A DNA stretch of 64,000 nucleotides from Actinokineospora enzanensis DSM 44649 (GTDB lineage Bacteria > Actinomycetota > Actinomycetes > Mycobacteriales > Pseudonocardiaceae). Below are positions 46,716 through 57,324 of this stretch, one piece after another. How positions within the stretch are numbered: the stretch's first letter is position 1; every line of letters starts with the position of its first letter. Below the pieces are notes generated by a model. It had not been told where the DNA came from. It worked only from the letters and a program-made list of their open reading frames with translations, and ran no database searches. The position numbers were made by a program, and so were the translations under genes. The DNA is taken from positions 1 through 64,000 of the forward strand of contig NZ_KB894422.1 in NCBI RefSeq assembly GCF_000374445.1. The letters run 5' to 3'.

Positions 46716-47387
46716 TCACGGGGTGCGCAGGATGAAGCCGACGCCGCGCACGGTGTGCAGCAGGCGCGAGCGGCCGCCCGCCTCGGTCTTGCGGCGCAGG
46801 TAGCCCACGTAGACGTCGAGGTTGTTGGTGCCGGGGTCGCGGCCCCACACGGCCTGCTGGAGCTGGTGGCGGGTCAGCACCCGCTCGGGGGTGTCGAGGA
46901 AGACCGCGAGCAGGTCGAACTCGGTGGGGGTGAGCTCGATCCGGTGCTCGCCGCGGCCGACCTCGCGGGTGCGCGCGTCCAGCCGCAGGTCGGCGTAGCA
47001 GCGCAGCTGCGGGGTCTGCCTGGCCCGGTTCTGCTTGAGCAGGGCGCGCACCCTGGCCAGCAGCTCCTCCAGGGCGAACGGCTTGACCAGGTAGTCGTCG
47101 GCGCCCGCGTCCAGGCCGGTGACCCGGTCGCCGAGCGCGTCCCGGGCGGTGAGCATGAGCACCGGCAGCCGGTCGCCCGCGCCGCGCAGCCTGCGGCAGG
47201 TCTCCAGACCGTCCACCCCGGGCATCATCAGGTCCAGGATGGCCAGATCGGGACGCGGGTCGGCGGCCAGCAGGCGCAGCGCCTCGCCGCCCTCGGCCGC
47301 GGTGTCGACCTCGTACCCCTCGAACTCCAGGCTGTGCCGCAGGCTTTCCCGCACGTCCGGGTCGTCGTCCACCACCAGCAGGCGCAT
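46716..47387 (-). CDS. OmpR/PhoB-type response regulator
   Basis: A 223-aa protein with receiver domain (DDDPDV acidic pocket, phospho-Asp in ILDLMMPG, Lys in VKPFALEEL) and a winged-helix DNA-binding domain ([32 protein letters not shown]). Partner of the following sensor kinase. It is divergent from the GT2-GtrA gene, a likely target. Confidence 0.95.
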   Translation of the reverse strand: MRLLVVDDDPDVRESLRHSLEFEGYEVDTAAEGGEALRLLAADPRPDLAILDLMMPGVDGLETCRRLRGAGDRLPVLMLTARDALGDRVTGLDAGADDYLVKPFALEELLARVRALLKQNRARQTPQLRCYADLRLDARTREVGRGEHRIELTPTEFDLLAVFLDTPERVLTRHQLQQAVWGRDPGTNNLDVYVGYLRRKTEAGGRSRLLHTVRGVGFILRTP

Positions 47388-47607
47388 CGTCTTCCACTTC
47401 CCGTCTCTCGCCGGTGCACCAGGCTAACCGGCCTCCGCGCATTCCCGGCACGCTCGGTTTTCCCAGGTGACCGGGTGTGATCGGCTCTCACGCTTCTCTC
47501 AGCCGACGCCAAGGTCGTTCTCACGGGCCGCACGCCACCGTGGGGCACGACCGAAGACCACGACCGACCCGCAGCCCCCCGGTCGGATCCGCCGAAGGGA
47601 GAACCTG

Positions 47608-48843
47608 GTGTCCGTCGACGCGACCGGACGACCCGTGAGATCCACTATAGACACGACCGGTCTGACCACAGTGGACATCGTGATCCCGGTGTACGACGAG
47701 GAGCGGGCCTTACCCGGCTGTGTTCGCGTGCTGCACGACTTCCTGGCCGCGAACTTCCCGTACGACTGGACCCTGGTCGTGGTCGACAACGCCAGCACCG
47801 ACGGCACGCTCGCCGTCGCCGAGGGGCTGGCCGGGGAGTACGACCGGGTCCGGGTGCGCCACCTCGACCGCAAGGGCCGCGGCCTGGCGCTGCGCGAGGC
47901 CTGGTCGGCGAGCACGGCGGCGGTCGTGGTGTACATGGACGTCGACCTGTCCACCGGGCTGGACGCGCTGCTGCCGCTGGTAGCGCCGCTGGTCACCGGA
48001 CACTCGGACCTGTCGATCGGCTCCCGCCTGGCTCCCGGCGCGCGCACGGTTCGCGGCCCGCGCCGGGAGTTCGTCTCGCGCGTCTACAACCGGTTGCTGC
48101 GGCTGACGCACGGCGCGCGGTTCAGTGATGCGCAGTGCGGGTTCAAGGCCGCGCGCACCGACGTCGTCCGGCCACTGCTGGACCACGTGCACGACGACGC
48201 GTGGTTCTTCGACACGGAGCTGCTGCTGCTGGCCCAACACAACGGGCTGCGCGTGCACGAGGTGCCGGTGGACTGGGTGGAGGACGTCGACAGCCGGGTG
48301 GACGTGGTGGGCACGGCCATGGCGGACCTGCGCGGGATGATCCGCGTGGCGCGCGCCAAGGCGTCCGGCGCGGCGTTGGTCCCGAACCTGCCGCGTCGTC
48401 CGGATCCGCGGGCGACACACCCGGACGCGGTTCTTGCCCGGCGCAAGGGTGCGCTGTCGTGGCAGTTGCTGTCGTTCGCGGTAGTGGGTGCTATCTCGAC
48501 CGTGGCCAACCTGGCGCTGTACGGGTTGTTCCGCTCGTGGTGGCCGCCGCTGGTGGCCAACCTGGTCGCGTTGGTGCTCACGACGCTGTTCAACACCGAG
48601 GCCAACAGGCGGTTCACCTTCACCGCCGTGCAGAAGACGCGCGGGCGGACCCACTTGCAGGGTTTCGTCGTATTCGGGCTTTACTACGCGTTCACCTCGG
48701 CCGCGCTGCTGGCACTGCACGGTGCCGACCCGAACCCGACCCGCGCGCTGGAACTGCTGGTGCTGTTGGCGTCCTCCGTACTGGGCACAGCGGGCCGGTT
48801 CCTGCTGCTGCGTCGTTGGGTGTTCCGCGGACGGCGACAATGA
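47608..48843 (+). CDS. GT2 glycosyltransferase fused to GtrA-type membrane domain
   Basis: A 411-aa fusion. Residues ~20-260: GT2 polyprenol-phosphate mannosyl/glucosyltransferase fold (VDIVIPVYDEE, VVDNASTDGT, DVDLS metal site, DAQCGFKA). Residues ~285-405: GtrA-like four-helix membrane domain (LSFAVVGAISTVANLALYGLF, LFNTEANRRFTF). It likely loads a sugar onto polyprenol phosphate. GTG at 47608 follows AAGGGAG; one TTA codon (RALPGC). Confidence 0.9.
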   Translation: MSVDATGRPVRSTIDTTGLTTVDIVIPVYDEERALPGCVRVLHDFLAANFPYDWTLVVVDNASTDGTLAVAEGLAGEYDRVRVRHLDRKGRGLALREAWSASTAAVVVYMDVDLSTGLDALLPLVAPLVTGHSDLSIGSRLAPGARTVRGPRREFVSRVYNRLLRLTHGARFSDAQCGFKAARTDVVRPLLDHVHDDAWFFDTELLLLAQHNGLRVHEVPVDWVEDVDSRVDVVGTAMADLRGMIRVARAKASGAALVPNLPRRPDPRATHPDAVLARRKGALSWQLLSFAVVGAISTVANLALYGLFRSWWPPLVANLVALVLTTLFNTEANRRFTFTAVQKTRGRTHLQGFVVFGLYYAFTSAALLALHGADPNPTRALELLVLLASSVLGTAGRFLLLRRWVFRGRRQ

Positions 48844-48997
48844 CCACTCCCGCAATCCGCGTCGACGCGGTGGCCTGCCGGGCGTGGCAACTCAGTGAGT
48901 CGCCACGGGTCCGGAGCCCGCGTGACTGTCCCGGCGCCGCGCGGCGCAACATGCTGGTGCGTGGCTGGATGCCCCGTGCGAAAGGAAAGGACGAGAA

Positions 48998-49001
<4 letters not shown>
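48840..49001 (+). CDS. Small 53-aa frame coupled on both sides
   Basis: ATG 48840 overlaps the stop of the GT2 gene (ATGA) and the frame's own TGA overlaps the ATG of the GT39 gene (ATGA). The product is basic (RRNMLVRGWMPRAKGKDEK). It could be a real small protein or a spacer that couples translation. No known family. Confidence 0.35.
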
Positions 49002-51376
<2,375 letters not shown>

Positions 51377-51386
51377 CCCCTAGCCG

Positions 51387-51440
51387 ACCACGCGCGTGTG
51401 GGCCCCGCCCCTCCTCCTCCGGTCCACACACGCGCGTGGT
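51387..51440. terminator. Bidirectional terminator hairpin
   Basis: accacgcgcgtgtgg (51387-51401) pairs with ccacacacgcgcgtggt (51424-51440) with a 2-nt bulge, between convergent genes. Confidence 0.6.
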
Positions 51441-51445
51441 CACCC

Positions 51446-52723
51446 TTACAGGCCCACCACCGCTACCAGTGCCCCAAGCCCCAGCACGCCTGCCAACACA
51501 GGCAACGCTGTCGCCGACGGAACGGCCCCCAAGACAGCCACTCCCAACGACGCCCCAACCTGCCGAGCCGCGTTGAGTGCCCCGGCCCCGATCCCCACCA
51601 GTTCCTTGGGCACTGCCGCAGCCACCCCCGCTACCAGAGCAGGCAGGGCGAACGAGACTCCCAGCCCCAACACGAACAACCCCAGCAACGGTGTTGCGGT
51701 GATGAGCAACGCGCCCGCCGCCATCGACACGAGTCCGATCGTCGCCGGGATCCTCGGTCCGACCCGCCCCACCAAGCGCCCGGTGAAGACCGGATTCACA
51801 GCGGTCGGAATCGTCAACGGCAGAAACATCAACCCGGCTGCCCAGGGCTCGTAGCCGAGCGTCTCCTGGAAATACAGGGACAGCACGAACAACACGGCCG
51901 ACAACCCGAAGTTGGCCAGCAATCCCCCGCTGAGCGCCGCGCTGAACGTGCGACCGAACAGCCGTAACGGCAACAAGGCAGCCGCACCCGCCCGCCGCTC
52001 CGCGATCAGGAACAGCATTGCCGCTCCCGCAGCCACGCAGTAGGCGACAACGTCACGCTCGATCAGCCCGTAAACCAAGGCTCCCAACACAACGATCGCG
52101 GCACCCTGCCCCAGCACATCGGTCCCGCTCTTCCCGCGCACGGTTTCCGGCGCCAATCGGGCCGTGAGCACCAATCCCCCGATAGCGATCGGCACGTTCA
52201 CCAGGAAGATCGACCGCCAGCCCGCCAGATCGACCAGCACACCACCCACGACCGGGCCCGCGACCAACGCGAGCCCGGTAATGGCCGCCCAGTTCCCGAT
52301 CGTCCGCGCCGGGGCCGGGTAGGCCGTGGTGATCACCGCGAGGGAGGTGGGGAGCAACAACGCACCCGCCGCCCCGAGCAGCAGCCGCAGAACCACCAGC
52401 ATCCCGATCGACGACGCGGCGGCCGACAACGCCGACAGCACCCCGAACGCGCCCGCCCCGACCAGGAAGACGCGGCGCCCGCCATACCGGTCCGACAGCC
52501 TTCCCGCCGTGAACAGGAACGCGGCGAAAGTGATCGTATAACCATTCGAAACCCATTGCAGACCGGCGATTCCGCCCGCCAAGTCACCCCCGATCGCGGG
52601 TAAGGCGACAGTGACCACGGTGGTGTCCAACAACACCATGAAGTAGCCGAGTGACAGGCCGAGCAACAGAAACCGGCTCGGTCGACCAACATGTCCCGTC
52701 TTGGCGCACACGGGCAAGGACAA
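51446..52723 (-). CDS. MFS drug exporter
   Basis: A 425-aa MFS protein of the EmrB/QacA type. LDTTVVTVALPAIGGDL (motif D1) is in helix 1, GRLSDRYGGRRVF (motif A) in loop 2-3, and GPVVGGVLVDLAGWRSIFLVNVPIA (motif C) in helix 5. About 12 helices are visible. TTG start at 52723 follows GAGGAGA. The divergent LysR gene probably controls it. Confidence 0.9.
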   Translation of the reverse strand: MSLPVCAKTGHVGRPSRFLLLGLSLGYFMVLLDTTVVTVALPAIGGDLAGGIAGLQWVSNGYTITFAAFLFTAGRLSDRYGGRRVFLVGAGAFGVLSALSAAASSIGMLVVLRLLLGAAGALLLPTSLAVITTAYPAPARTIGNWAAITGLALVAGPVVGGVLVDLAGWRSIFLVNVPIAIGGLVLTARLAPETVRGKSGTDVLGQGAAIVVLGALVYGLIERDVVAYCVAAGAAMLFLIAERRAGAAALLPLRLFGRTFSAALSGGLLANFGLSAVLFVLSLYFQETLGYEPWAAGLMFLPLTIPTAVNPVFTGRLVGRVGPRIPATIGLVSMAAGALLITATPLLGLFVLGLGVSFALPALVAGVAAAVPKELVGIGAGALNAARQVGASLGVAVLGAVPSATALPVLAGVLGLGALVAVVGL

Positions 52724-52844
52724 CGATTCTCCTCGGGTAGGCTGACAACGACGATCCTGCGCCGCGACCCGAGCGATGGGAAACGGGAGCTGCCGATCGC
52801 CCTATCGGCCCGGCCGATGCGTGATCGACCCTGGGGAGAACGAG

Positions 52845-53684
52845 ATGGAACTACGCCAGCTGCGGACCTTCGCGGCCGTGGCCCGGACCATGAGCTTCAC
52901 CCGGGCCGCCCAGGAGCTGCACTTCGCGCAGTCGAGCGTGAGCGAACAGATCCAGGCCCTGGAGCGCGACCTCGGGGCCGAGCTGTTCGACCGCTCCCGC
53001 CGGTCCCTGCGGCTGACCTCGGCAGGCGCGGCCCTGCAGGGGTACGCGGAGCGGATCATCGGGCTGGCCGACGAGGCCCGTGCCGCCGTCGCGGGCGTAC
53101 CGGGGGCGTTGGCGGTTGGTGCGCTGGAGACGTTGTCGACGCACCGATTACCGGGGGTGTTGGCCCGATTTCGGGAGGTGCGGCCGGATGCGCGGGTGGT
53201 GGTCAGCCAGGGGAATCGGGGGGAGCTTTACGAGCGGGTCGGCAGGGGGGAACTGGACCTTTGTCTGACGTTCGGGTCGGCACCGGAGAATCTGGCACAC
53301 AGTGAGGTCATCGCCGTGGAGCCATTGGTGATCGTCGTCCCGCGCGATCACCGGTTGGCCGGTCGCGAATCGGTTGCGCTGAACGAGTTGGCGGACGAGC
53401 CCTTCCTGTCCACCGCTCCCGGCTGCGGCTTCCGCGAGATGTATGACAGCACGTTCGGCGCGCTGCCCAGCCTGGTGGCCGAGTTGGACAGCATCGGCAC
53501 CCTCGGGGCTTGCGTAGCGGCCGGGATGGGGTGCGCGCTGCTACCCGAGACCGCCGTCCGGGGACTGGATGTCAGCACTCTCTCGTTACCGGACAAGGAC
53601 TTCAGCACCACGGTGACGATGACGTGGAACGACAACGCCAACCCGGAACTGAAGCCCTTCCAGGACCTCTTGCGAACCCGCTGA
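52845..53684 (+). CDS. LysR-family regulator
   Basis: A 279-aa LysR protein: winged helix at 1-60 (MELRQLRTFAAVARTMSFTRAA, QSSVSEQIQALERDLGAELFDR) and effector domain (about 88-279). ATG 52845 follows GGGGAG. It has two TTA codons (HRLPGV, LSLPDK). Divergent from the MFS gene across 121 bp. Confidence 0.92.
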   Translation: MELRQLRTFAAVARTMSFTRAAQELHFAQSSVSEQIQALERDLGAELFDRSRRSLRLTSAGAALQGYAERIIGLADEARAAVAGVPGALAVGALETLSTHRLPGVLARFREVRPDARVVVSQGNRGELYERVGRGELDLCLTFGSAPENLAHSEVIAVEPLVIVVPRDHRLAGRESVALNELADEPFLSTAPGCGFREMYDSTFGALPSLVAELDSIGTLGACVAAGMGCALLPETAVRGLDVSTLSLPDKDFSTTVTMTWNDNANPELKPFQDLLRTR

Positions 53685-53701
53685 TCCTGTGTGCTCGGCG
53701 G

Positions 53702-54829
53702 TCAGCAGCGCTCGATCTCGTCGGCGGCCTCGACCGCCCCGCCATAGGCCTGGATCGTTCGTTGCATGGCGGCCAGACTGTCCCGGATCGACCGGTCCTC
53801 GGCCACCCGTTCCACGACCGCCACCAGCTGCTCCACATCCCCCAGGGTCTCCCCCAGCCCCAGTTCGCGAACCCGCTCGGCATTGATCTCCTGCTCGGGC
53901 GTGAACGGCACCGCGACCATCGGCACCGCGTTGTACAACGCCTCCATCACCGAGTTCATCCCCGCGTGCGTGACGAACACCGACGCGTGTTTCAACACGG
54001 CCAACTGCGGAAATGAGCTGCGGATCTCGACGAATTCGGGAACATCCCCAATCTCGACATCCCCGACCGTCATCGCCACCTGCCATCCGGCTCCCTCGAA
54101 CGCCGATATACAGGCACGATAGAAGTCGGCATCGGTAATGGCGGAGCCCAACGAGATATATACCAGCGGCTGATCCAATTCTCGCGGCGACCATTGCTCC
54201 GCAGGCTCCATCGGGACGGTAGGCCCGACAAACCGGAACTGTTCATCGAATGTCTCGCCCGCAGGCTGGAACTCCCTGGGCACGAAGATCAGATTCCGCT
54301 CGTCGATCGCGTCGAAGACATCCGAGACGTCGAACGACAACTCGTACTCGGCCGCGAACCGGTCACATTCCGCCGCCAGGTCGCGCAGCATGGGGTCGGC
54401 CGGGGTGAGGCCAAGGTCGAGCGAGAAGTGGTCGTTCGAGGCCAGGTGCGGGAGCAGACGGATGGCCGGGATGCCCAGGACCCGGGCCACGAGGCGGCCG
54501 TACCAGTTGGATCCGTCGTAACAGATGATGTCCGGCTGGTGCGCGTCGCACCAATCCCGCACGAGCGGATAGGCGATTCGCTGAACGGAGAAGTAGTACT
54601 CGAACCAGGTCACGAGGATCCGACGCATGTCACCCACGGCGGGCGTGAACGGCGGCGGCGACGGCAGCGTCACCCATTCGGCCCCGGCCTGCACGACGGC
54701 CGGGCGGTGTTCGGGACTGGTGGCGTAGTGCACCCGATGATGGCGACTGGTCAGTTCCCGGACGATCGGCAGGGTCGGGTTGACGTGCCCGTACCCCATC
54801 AGCGTCACGAACAGCACTGTGCGCGGCAT
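53702..54829 (-). CDS. Macrolide-type (MGT) GT1 glycosyltransferase
   Basis: A 375-aa GT-B glycosyltransferase. N-terminal GYGHVNPTLPIVREL acceptor-side motif; C-terminal VTHAGMNSVMEALYNAVPMVAVPFTPEQEINA donor-binding motif of macrolide-inactivating/UGT enzymes. It transfers a nucleotide sugar to a small molecule: tailoring or self-protection. ATG 54829 matches the family start. The 293-bp gap upstream, shared with the thioesterase, shows no gene. Confidence 0.92.
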   Translation of the reverse strand: MPRTVLFVTLMGYGHVNPTLPIVRELTSRHHRVHYATSPEHRPAVVQAGAEWVTLPSPPPFTPAVGDMRRILVTWFEYYFSVQRIAYPLVRDWCDAHQPDIICYDGSNWYGRLVARVLGIPAIRLLPHLASNDHFSLDLGLTPADPMLRDLAAECDRFAAEYELSFDVSDVFDAIDERNLIFVPREFQPAGETFDEQFRFVGPTVPMEPAEQWSPRELDQPLVYISLGSAITDADFYRACISAFEGAGWQVAMTVGDVEIGDVPEFVEIRSSFPQLAVLKHASVFVTHAGMNSVMEALYNAVPMVAVPFTPEQEINAERVRELGLGETLGDVEQLVAVVERVAEDRSIRDSLAAMQRTIQAYGGAVEAADEIERC

Positions 54830-55122
54830 GACAACGCAGCCTAGAGTCAGGCTCGCGCCCGCCACCACTGTATTTCCGGCCCCCGCCTTTCGTCGGGTAC
54901 GGGCGGCGGATACCACTTGTCCTAACAAAGGAAGGTTGAACGGAGCAAAGTACCCTCGCGCGTCTCACCGACCACTCGGTAACCTCGGCGAGGCCGACCC
55001 CCGGATATCCGGTCGATCCGGACGCAACACCCGGACATCAAGAATATTACAACCGCCCCTCGGTACCGTCCGATTCCCCCACCTTGCCCTGCCCCCAGAG
55101 AGAAACACGCGAAGGGAACACA

Positions 55123-55758
55123 ATGTCCCACGCAGTCTTCTACTTCCCCGGCACCGGCTCCTTCGGCGGCGAGTTCAGCACCCCCACCACCCCGGTCAAA
55201 TACCCGGGCCGCTTCGGCCCACACTTCGGCACCCCCGCCGACTCCTTCACCGAGGTGGTCGACTCCTGCGCCGACCAGATCCGCGCCTCCCAGGCCCTGC
55301 ACCCACTCCTCGTCGGCCACAGCTACGGCGCCTATGTCGCCTACGCCACCGCCCAACGCCTCCGCGAGACCGGCACCGAGATCTCGACCCTCGCCGTCGC
55401 GGCCGCCGCCGCCCCGACCCGACTGTCGGTGCCCGAGGGCGTCGCCGACAGCCCGGAACACACGGCCGAGTACCTGAACGCCATCGACCCCGACCTCCTC
55501 GGGAGCGTTCCTTCCCCGGACTGGAGGGAAATCGTCACCAAGGCGGCGATGCACGACCTCCGTCTCCTGGCGGAGTTCACCCCGCCGACCACCTCGCTCG
55601 ACTCCCCGGTCCACGCCGCCGTGGGCAGCGCGGACCCGGTGTCCGAACAGTCCATAACCGACTGGAAGCTGACGACCGACGGGCCGTTCGCCGCGCACAC
55701 CTTCCCCGGCCGCCACGACGAGTACCTGGACGCCTGGCTCGCCGACCTGGTCTCCTGA
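55123..55758 (+). CDS. Type II thioesterase-like alpha/beta hydrolase
   Basis: A 211-aa thioesterase-like protein: FPGTGSFGG oxyanion region, nucleophile elbow GHSYGAYVAY (Ser in GxSxG), Asp in GSADPVSEQ and His in GRHDEYLDAW. Family members clear stalled chains from polyketide or peptide synthases. No such synthase is in the window, so it serves one elsewhere or has another role. GAAGGGA precedes the ATG. Confidence 0.82.
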   Translation: MSHAVFYFPGTGSFGGEFSTPTTPVKYPGRFGPHFGTPADSFTEVVDSCADQIRASQALHPLLVGHSYGAYVAYATAQRLRETGTEISTLAVAAAAAPTRLSVPEGVADSPEHTAEYLNAIDPDLLGSVPSPDWREIVTKAAMHDLRLLAEFTPPTTSLDSPVHAAVGSADPVSEQSITDWKLTTDGPFAAHTFPGRHDEYLDAWLADLVS

Positions 55759-55769
55759 GAACCCGGCCT

Positions 55770-55797
55770 GCCTGGTCGTCACATCCGGCGACCAGGC
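55770..55797 (+). terminator. Hairpin terminator after the thioesterase gene
   Basis: gcctggtcg (55770-55778) pairs with cgaccaggc (55789-55797), 10-nt loop, 12 bp after the stop. Confidence 0.55.
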
Positions 55798-55999
55798 TTG
55801 GCCCGAAGGTGGAGTAATTCCGCCATTCGGATCTTGAGCTATTCTCAGACATCACGTTGCGCAATCGAAGAGTTCACCTTGCGAACGGAACCACCGGTCG
55901 GCCCAGGTCGCTCGTTCGTGCCGGACCGCATTGTGCTACCCATCATGCTGCCGTATCCCACCATGAAGGCAGCAGACAGCTATGTGGCAAGATGACAAC

Positions 56000-56857
56000 A
56001 TGAGCGAGCGCGACACACCTATAGTCCATCAGCGGCGCCTGCGCGCCGAGCTACGCAGACTTCGCGAAGCGGTCGGGCTGACCCAGAAAGACGTGGCAGA
56101 CCGACTCGAATGGTCAGCCAGCAAGGTACTGCGCGTCGAGGGGGGCAACTCCAACATCGGCACGACCGATCTACACGCCCTGCTTCACCTTTACAATGTC
56201 ACCGATGGCGCCAAGGTCGCCGAGTTGGTGGATGAGGCCAGAGCCAGCCGCAAACCCGCCTGGTGGACGAAATACAAAGTCTATCTCGACCCGCAGTTCT
56301 ACACCTTCATCGGATACGAGAACTCGGCGGTTCGAATCTGTCAGTTCCAATCTCTCACACTGCCTGGACTACTACAGACCTCGGCCTACTCCGAGGCGCT
56401 GATGTCTTCCTACGGAAATCCTGAGGAGAAAGTCCGCCGAGGCGTGGAGATCCGTCGCAGGCGCCAGGAGATCATCACCGACACCGGCCCTGAGCTGCGG
56501 TTCATCCTCGACGAAGCAACGCTGCGTCGATACGTGGGCACCCAGGAAACCATGCGGGGCCAATGGACATCGCTCATCGAGCGCAGCCGGATCAAGACCG
56601 TCTCCATTCGCGTGCTTCCGTTCACCTCGGGCGGTCACATCGGCCTCAAAGGATCATATTCGATCATCGAGCTCCCGGAGCCGGAATCCACTCGGATTCT
56701 CATCCTTGAGGAACCGTTGCGCGACGTCATGGTCCGCGACCGAGACGATGAAATAGAGAGTTACGCGTCCGCATTCGAACACCTGGAGGAAGTCGCCCTT
56801 TCTGCGGAGGATTCACGAACTTTTCTTCAGCAGCTCGTATCAGAGTCGAACGACTAG
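56000..56857 (+). CDS. XRE-family regulator with DUF5753
   Basis: A 285-aa protein. Helix-turn-helix at ~10-65 (LRRLREAVGLTQKDVADRLEWSASKVLRVEGG), DUF5753 domain at ~95-275 (LTLPGLLQTSAYSEALM, VLPFTSGGHIGLKGSYSI). Third-position GC is lower than in surrounding genes. No ribosome binding site stands before either in-frame ATG (55982 or 56000). First gene of an XRE-DUF397-NB-ARC series. Confidence 0.88.
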   Translation: MSERDTPIVHQRRLRAELRRLREAVGLTQKDVADRLEWSASKVLRVEGGNSNIGTTDLHALLHLYNVTDGAKVAELVDEARASRKPAWWTKYKVYLDPQFYTFIGYENSAVRICQFQSLTLPGLLQTSAYSEALMSSYGNPEEKVRRGVEIRRRRQEIITDTGPELRFILDEATLRRYVGTQETMRGQWTSLIERSRIKTVSIRVLPFTSGGHIGLKGSYSIIELPEPESTRILILEEPLRDVMVRDRDDEIESYASAFEHLEEVALSAEDSRTFLQQLVSESND

Positions 56858-56970
56858 CCTCCGTTCGGTGTCGAAGCCACTTTTCAGCACACAGATGCTT
56901 TCCACATGGAAACCTCAACTGTCGAGCAAGTCCGACGTTGACGCGTCCTTCTCTTGGCGGCTGCGAAACA

Positions 56971-57001
56971 GACACACCTCCAGCTAACGTCAAGGTGTGT
57001 C
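56971..57001. promoter_or_regulatory. Inverted repeat between the XRE and DUF397 genes
   Basis: gacacacct (56971-56979) and aggtgtgtc (56993-57001), spacer 13 nt, about 95 bp before the DUF397 start. It may be an operator of the XRE protein or a weak terminator. Confidence 0.35.
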
Positions 57002-57096
57002 ATCAACGCACGCCCCTGTCTGAACCACCTTCTCTCCCGCTACCTCTGCGGAACACGCCACGCCAGGGGCTGCTGCGCTGCGAGAAAGGGGACGAC

Positions 57097-57324
57097 ATGG
57101 CATGGTCGGGGCGACCGATTCTGGTGGAAGTTGACAATTACGGGACATCCTGGGTCAAGAGTTCGGCAAGTGGCGGCGCCAACGGCGACGCCCAAGGGTG
57201 TGTCGAGTTCACACAGGGGAAACCGCGAACAGAGGTCCGAACCTCACGTGACCGAGCCGGTCGGCATCTGAGCTTCCCCGGCCGGTCCTGGCGTCGGTTC
57301 GTCTCCGACCTGCGAGGATCATGA
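57097..57324 (+). CDS. DUF397 protein
   Basis: A 75-aa DUF397-like protein: SWVKSSASGGANGDAQGCVEF, then VRTSRDRAGRHLSFPGRSWRRFV, a single normal copy with variant wording. Start ATG follows AAAGGGG. Its stop overlaps the start of the NB-ARC gene (ATGA), a coupling that ties the XRE/DUF397 pair to the ATPase. Confidence 0.78.
   Translation: MAWSGRPILVEVDNYGTSWVKSSASGGANGDAQGCVEFTQGKPRTEVRTSRDRAGRHLSFPGRSWRRFVSDLRGS

Noticed and set aside
48880-48960. Possible tRNA-like folding before the GT39 gene
   Set aside because: No cloverleaf with a T-loop and anticodon arm could be drawn.
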